NCBI GenBank assembly: GCA_963921825.1
Contig: OY997589.1
Span: 76,430,523 to 76,494,522, forward strand
Source: Erodium maritimum
Lineage: Eukaryota; Streptophyta; Magnoliopsida; Geraniales; Geraniaceae
Direction: 5' to 3'
DNA: 64,000 nt
Part shown: positions 59,810 to 64,000 of the stretch, piece after piece
Layout of the letters: every line of letters begins with the position of its first letter
Numbering within the stretch: position 1 is the stretch's first letter
Notes under the pieces: generated by a model
The model's input: only the letters and a program-made list of their open reading frames with translations
Databases searched by the model: none
Told to the model about the DNA's origin: nothing
Made by a program: the position numbers and the translations under genes

Positions 59810-60051
59810 TGTTATAAAAGTAAGAACGATACTTGTGAATGGAAGAACAAAAACTAGAAAGAACAAGAGAATATGGAGAGAGTAGAAAATAGAATATTAT
59901 TGATCACTTCATCCTTTACAATGACCTCTAGTTATAGGCTCATAGAGACATAACCTTAATGAACTACATAAATAATAGAATTCAAAATACAAAAGTCTTG
60001 TAACTCTTATATAGAATATTCCATGTGGTCATCCAACAAATATTCATAACA
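59810..60051 (-). repeat. copia LTR, right (5' LTR of the element)
   Basis: This 242-bp partner of the left LTR adjoins the primer-site-like sequence on its inner side. Confidence 0.95.
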
Positions 60052-60110
60052 GATTTTAAAATGTTAATATTTCTATAAAATATATATTTTATAAGGAGAG
60101 AGAAGATGTT

Positions 60111-61129
60111 GTATCTTGCAAGATCGAACTATAGACCCTCAATTTACAAGACTGAGGCTCTACCACTTAGGGGTGAGCATCGGCCGGTACCCGCCCAAAA
60201 TCCCAAACCCATTACCCAAACCGTTTTTCCCGGTTACATAAAACTCGTACCCATCCCCATCACCGGTCACTAAAGGGAAGGCCGATAACCGCCCGACCTC
60301 ACTACCGGCCGGGGACGGTTATAACCAACCAACCCATGCCCAATGGGCTTCTTATTGGGCCTACTGAAATAAATGTTCAAAAATTGTCTATGCAACATGT
60401 TCCCTTCAAAACAGTACATTTCAGTGCTCCATTTGCACTTTAAAAAATGATTAAGGATTTAATGAAGGAAGATTCTAAGTCATTTTATTTAAATCTATCA
60501 TCACCAAATTATTAGAAGGAAATACACAGATGCAAGTAACCGGATAAAAACTGGTTATGGAACATGTTCCCTTCAAACATAGTTCAGGCCCATTTTTTAA
60601 TTGACCAGCACCAAACAATATTTGAATGTGAACTACAGCCCTATATCACATGCTCCTATATACTTGTAGAGACATACATAATTTTCAGTCTAAAAATATC
60701 TCAACTAATTGTAAATCGGTAGAGACATGTTCCCAAGAAATGCAAACAAGTAAATAACATCAAAAAACAGTTTCCTCGTGTTGGTTTCACTTCAAACACA
60801 ACTCAAGGGATTAAAAAGGCCCTATCTGACAAGTTTTAATTGACCAGCTTATTTGAACGAGGAATAGCATGAATGCAAACACTTCAATTTGCGAGTGAGC
60901 CTCAACCCAGCACTTGCTACAGTGCCGGCCGGTTCGGGTATAGCCGGTTTTCTTACAAGAAAACCGGTCAAACCCGTTGACCACGCCGGTTCAGCTATTT
61001 TCAACCCGTGCCCCCCCCCCGTGGTAAGGCCGGTTACAGGTTTTCCGGTGACGGGGACGGCCGGAGATGGTCGGTTTACGGTGATGGTCGGATTTTTGCT
61101 CAACCCTACAACCACTGAGCTACAGCTAC
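60111..61129 (-). tRNA. tRNA-Thr(TGT)-like sequence split by a hAT element (pseudogene)
   Basis: Joining 61129-61117 to 60167-60111 on the minus strand gives a tRNA-like string: GTAGCTG then TAGCTCAGTGGTAGAGC (A box and D-arm), anticodon stem TCAGT/ATTGA with loop CTTGTAA (anticodon TGT, threonine), and a decayed T-arm around TTCGATC. The acceptor and T-stems pair badly, so it is a pseudogene or SINE head even without the insertion. Confidence 0.55.
60168..61108. mobile_element. Non-autonomous hAT element (941 bp)
   Basis: Termini TAGGGGTGAGCA and, reversed from the right, TAGGGTTGAGCA. The 8-bp duplication is CTACCACT (60160-60167) against CAACCACT (61109-61116), one mismatch. Subterminal zones are rich in ccggcc and ccggtt words, and the middle is AT-rich with no transposase frame. 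Confidence 0.85.
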
Positions 61130-61306
61130 AGAGACTGCTTGTTTCATAAGAATATTCATAGAAACATTATAAATTAAAATTAAAATATTTCCAATGAAAT
61201 AGACGAGCCCTAGTTGACAAAACCTTCGCAGCAGCTGAGAAGAGTGACGCAGACTAGTTCGAGAGGGAGAGACGAAGAAGAGCCAGAAAGAGACCGCGGA
61301 TCAAAA

Positions 61307-62848
61307 ATGGCGTCGGGAAGGAGCGGGAGCTCAGGTGGAGTGACGATGGAGAAGATGAGTGTGGAGCAGCTGAAAGCGGTCAAGGAGCAGACGGATATGG
61401 AAGTGAATCTACTGCAGGACAGCCTCAACAACATCCGCACCGCCACCACTCGTCTCGAGATCGCCTCCTCCGCCCTCCAAGACCTCTCTCTCCGTCCTCA
61501 AGGTCTATTTCTCTCCCCGCTCTCAACATTTACCAATTGCATTTTCAATCATCGAATTAAGCTTCAATATTAGTTTTGTTTTTGGATTGGAAAATTTAGG
61601 AAAGAAGATGTTGGTGCCGTTGACGGCGTCTCTGTACGTTCCGGGAACGCTTGACGATGCCGATAAGGTCTTGGTTGATGTTGGCACCGGTTACTTCATT
61701 GAGGTACGGTTCCCTTTCAATATTGTATTTGGCTTTTAATTTTATTGGATTGAAAATTCTATTTTTTTGATGTTGTTTCTGATTGTAGCACCTACAAAAT
61801 AACCTTGTCCTTATATTCATTCAGTTCATAACTATAATTTCAAACAGTTCATCCATTACCAGGTACTTTTTTTTAGCAATTCGATCGGTTTGAAAATTCT
61901 AATTTTTTGTTTGTTGTTTCTGAATCTAGTACCGAGAAATTAACAGTGGCCTTAGATTCCTTCAATTCATCCATTTGCGGGTCCTGTTTTCGTTAATTTG
62001 AGCAATTTGGTTTGATTGGATTGAAAATTCTAATGTTATGTTTGATGTTTCTGAATCTGGTACCTACAAATTAACCTTGTCCTTAACATCATTCAATTTG
62101 TGCTATAACTGTAAACAATTCATCCATTCCAAGGTCTTGTTTTCATTAATTTTAGCAGTTCTGTCACTGTTATGGTGTTGGACTCTATCTAATCTAGGAA
62201 GGGTAAAACTGTGTATATGAATGATAATTATTGGACTAGCAACGGTGGAACACCCTTGCAGCTTTTTGTCTTCGATTCTTTTTGTATACATATCTAAGTA
62301 GTGAGCAACCAAAAAAGAGATAAGTTTATTGAGCGAGAAGTAGAACATCTTTGACTAACCTGTCTTCTAAAAAAAATCGTGAACTTAACAAGATAATAAA
62401 ATAATAGAATGTTATATTCTAGCATAGCAATAAGGGCCTATTCACATAGAAAGCAAAAGGATTTGATCCTTTAGTCAAACTGGTAGTCTTTGTGTCCGCT
62501 TGCCATGAGCTTCTACTTGGGACATTTATAGGGGCAGAGGATCACTGAGAAATTGGTCCTATTTCTGGATTTCATATTAGGATCAAAACTTGAGCTACTA
62601 CTAACTGAAGAGGAATTTTTTTGTTTATGGTCTTGTGTGTTGATCTTGCTTGTGGGTTATGTGTATACTTGTACTTGCCTGTAAGGTTGTATTTTTTTAA
62701 TTTATGATTTTGTTAGCTCATTCTATGCTTCCATGATGGTTTTTTTTTCTTATTCGTTGTTTTTTATCAGAAAACAATGGCTGAAGGCAAAGATTACTGT
62801 GAGCGGAAGATCAACTTGCTGAAGTCAAATTTTGAACAACTTCTCGAG
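61307..62848 (+). CDS. PFD5: Prefoldin subunit 5 (first three exons)
   Basis: Exons 61307-61502, 61600-61703 and 62771-62848, with GT-AG borders and matching phases, give 125 residues of a protein normally near 150; the last exon lies beyond 64000. Exon 1 encodes [11 protein letters not shown], then [20 protein letters not shown] and [20 protein letters not shown], the N-terminal coiled-coil helix. Exon 2 gives [20 protein letters not shown] and [12 protein letters not shown], the beta hairpins that build the hexamer. Exon 3 gives [20 protein letters not shown] and the start of the second helix. Prefoldin is a cytosolic six-subunit chaperone that hands unfolded actin and tubulin to the CCT chaperonin. 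Wording closely matches Arabidopsis PFD5 (At5g23290) from memory. The last visible intron exceeds 1.1 kb and contains two MITEs. A hAT element ends about 200 bp upstream of the ATG. Confidence 0.95.
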
Positions 62849-63078
62849 GTAGCTTTCTTTTTGTGTTCTCCCCCTGCTGAAGTCAATCCGAACTGGATTG
62901 CAGGTTGCTTGTTATTGCTCACTTATATAACAATTAGGGTTACTTTTCAAGTTATTATTGTCTAATGAAATGTTGCGAGGGTAATGTTAGTGTCAGGAAG
63001 TGTGAACATTATCGAAATCAGTGTAATCAATTGTAGGGATAATCTCACAAAAGTATCAGAAGCCTTGTCACCTTTAAC

Positions 63079-63551
63079 CATGGTTGTAAAAATCGGCCCA
63101 GGTGGCTGCCTAGGTGCTGATTTTTACATCTCCGACCCGATTTTATAAAATCGGGTGGATGTAGACAGTTTGAACAGTTTTGGCAGTTTTTAGATGCTAT
63201 ATATAGTTTTATAGATTAATAGACATAAATACTGATTTGGTTCACTGGTAGAGGGCGTAGCTGTGTTCCCGTTGGTTTTATCATTATTTAGTTATATTTT
63301 TATTAAAATATATCTTTAATATTTATGATTTTTTAATTTAACATTAAAACTAATAATAATAAATGCTAAACTATTGATATTTTTAACTTCCAAGTGTTTT
63401 TTTATATAATTAATTATACAGTTCATATTCTGATTATATATATTAGTTTAATGAATAAAAATTAAAGAAATAGAACAATATAAATCCGATTTATCCCCGA
63501 CTAGTGCCTAGGAGCCCTCGCAGCCGGACTACCGTGTTTTTTACAGCCTCG
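63079..63551. mobile_element. hAT-type MITE (473 bp) in a prefoldin 5 intron
   Basis: Termini CATGGTTGTAAAAATCGG and, reversed from the right, CGAGGCTGTAAAAAAC, with the perfect 8-bp duplication CCTTTAAC at 63071-63078 and 63552-63559. It is the same family as 36151-36612, sharing ttgtaaaaatc ends, ctaggcgc-like subterminal words and the gattaatccccgcctag / gatttatccccgactag block near the right end. Confidence 0.93.
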
Positions 63552-63607
63552 CCTTTAACATTTGACTGAACCTTTAAAATTTCCCACTTTATTCTATTTT
63601 GGTAATA

Positions 63608-64000
63608 AAGGGTAAATTACAAATGCATACCCTTAAGTATGCACGTTTAACCAATGAATACCCTGAAGTTTAAAGTTAACTGATGCATACCCTGAAGTTA
63701 CGAGTTGTAACTCAAAACCCCTTCTGTCAGCTAAAATGACAAAAATACCCTCAATGATTTTTTTAAACTATAAATGAAGTGATTTTTTAAATAAAAATGA
63801 AGTCATTTAATAAGTAAATATATATATATAACAAAAGTAATTTTTAAATAATTTTTTTAACATAATTATTGAAGTGTAGTTGAGGGTATTTTCGTCATTT
63901 TAGCTGACGGAGGGGTTTTGAGTTACAACTCGTAACTTCAGGGTATGCATCAATTAACTTTAAACTTCAGGGTATTCATCGGTTAAACGTGCATACTTAA
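63608..64000. mobile_element. Foldback MITE with long inverted repeats (cut by window edge)
   Basis: The segment 63633-63760 is repeated in inverted form at 63875-64000 with only a few differences, for example taccctgaagttacgagttg against its exact inverse. The left arm starts about 25 bp further out (gggtaaattacaaatgcata), so the right arm should extend just past the window. The loop is about 110 bp of AT-rich sequence. Target duplication cannot be seen. Confidence 0.88.

Larger units (their letters stand above)
54502..60051 (-). mobile_element. Ty1/copia retrotransposon with both LTRs, integrase core deleted
   Basis: LTRs at 54502-54769 and 59810-60051 begin TGTTATAAAAGTAAG and end ATTCATAACA on the plus strand. 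The duplication GATTT stands at 54497-54501 and 60052-60056. Read on the minus strand, the 5' LTR is followed by a primer-site-like ttatcagcacga (59809-59798), and a purine tract (aaagggggag) precedes the 3' LTR. Coding remains run right to left as protease, pre-integrase, RT and RNase H. Length is 5550 bp. Confidence 0.95.

Overview
This window is nuclear DNA from a flowering plant, most likely a eudicot. The evidence is spliced genes with GT-AG introns, five recognisable plant host genes, and a dense load of plant-type transposable elements. I cannot name the species.

Host genes, left to right: (1) a PPR protein of the PLS class, minus strand, running off the left edge (1-1188). (2) A seven-exon RING-H2 ubiquitin ligase of the BIG BROTHER-related (BBR) type, minus strand (6230-9430). 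(3) An intronless RING-H2 ligase of the RING1-like zinc-ribbon type, plus strand (16932-17903). (4) An intronless class I TCP transcription factor of the TCP7/TCP21 type, plus strand (39572-40165). (5) The first three exons of prefoldin subunit 5, plus strand (61307 to beyond the right edge). The two RING genes and prefoldin all concern protein turnover or folding, but nothing suggests they work as a unit.

Most of the remainder is transposon. Several insertions can be resolved to the base from their target-site duplications (TSDs). 3.8-5.6 kb: a PIF/Harbinger with a broken transposase. 9.7-11.3 kb: a truncated Harbinger with a Myb-like ORF1. 11.3-15.3 kb: unrecognised, probably retrotransposon-derived. 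15.3-16.8 kb: a Mutator-like element carrying an HSP90 gene fragment (Pack-MULE). 19.8-21.9 kb: an ORF1-only Harbinger. 22.3-22.9 kb: a copia leader relic. 25.4-31.4 kb: two TIR elements, one split by a solo LTR. 31.6-36.9 kb: an RRM pseudogene broken by a solo LTR and a hAT MITE. 37.3-39.3 kb: a LINE relic. 41.3-51.3 kb: a LINE split by a solo LTR that is itself split by another solo LTR. 51.4-54.3 kb: a Harbinger with a second Harbinger inside it. 54.5-60.1 kb: a complete-ended copia element with its integrase core deleted. 60.2-61.1 kb: a hAT element inside a tRNA-Thr-like sequence. 63.1-64.0 kb: two MITEs in a prefoldin intron.

The four solo LTRs (2.6-3.3 kb, TG...CA, each with a 5-bp TSD) belong to one superfamily and dominate 27-50 kb. 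I see no CRISPR array, operon or microbial system. The best candidates for something not already catalogued are the HSP90 Pack-MULE, the tRNA-like sequence with a UUA anticodon inside a Harbinger, and the nested insertion chronology.
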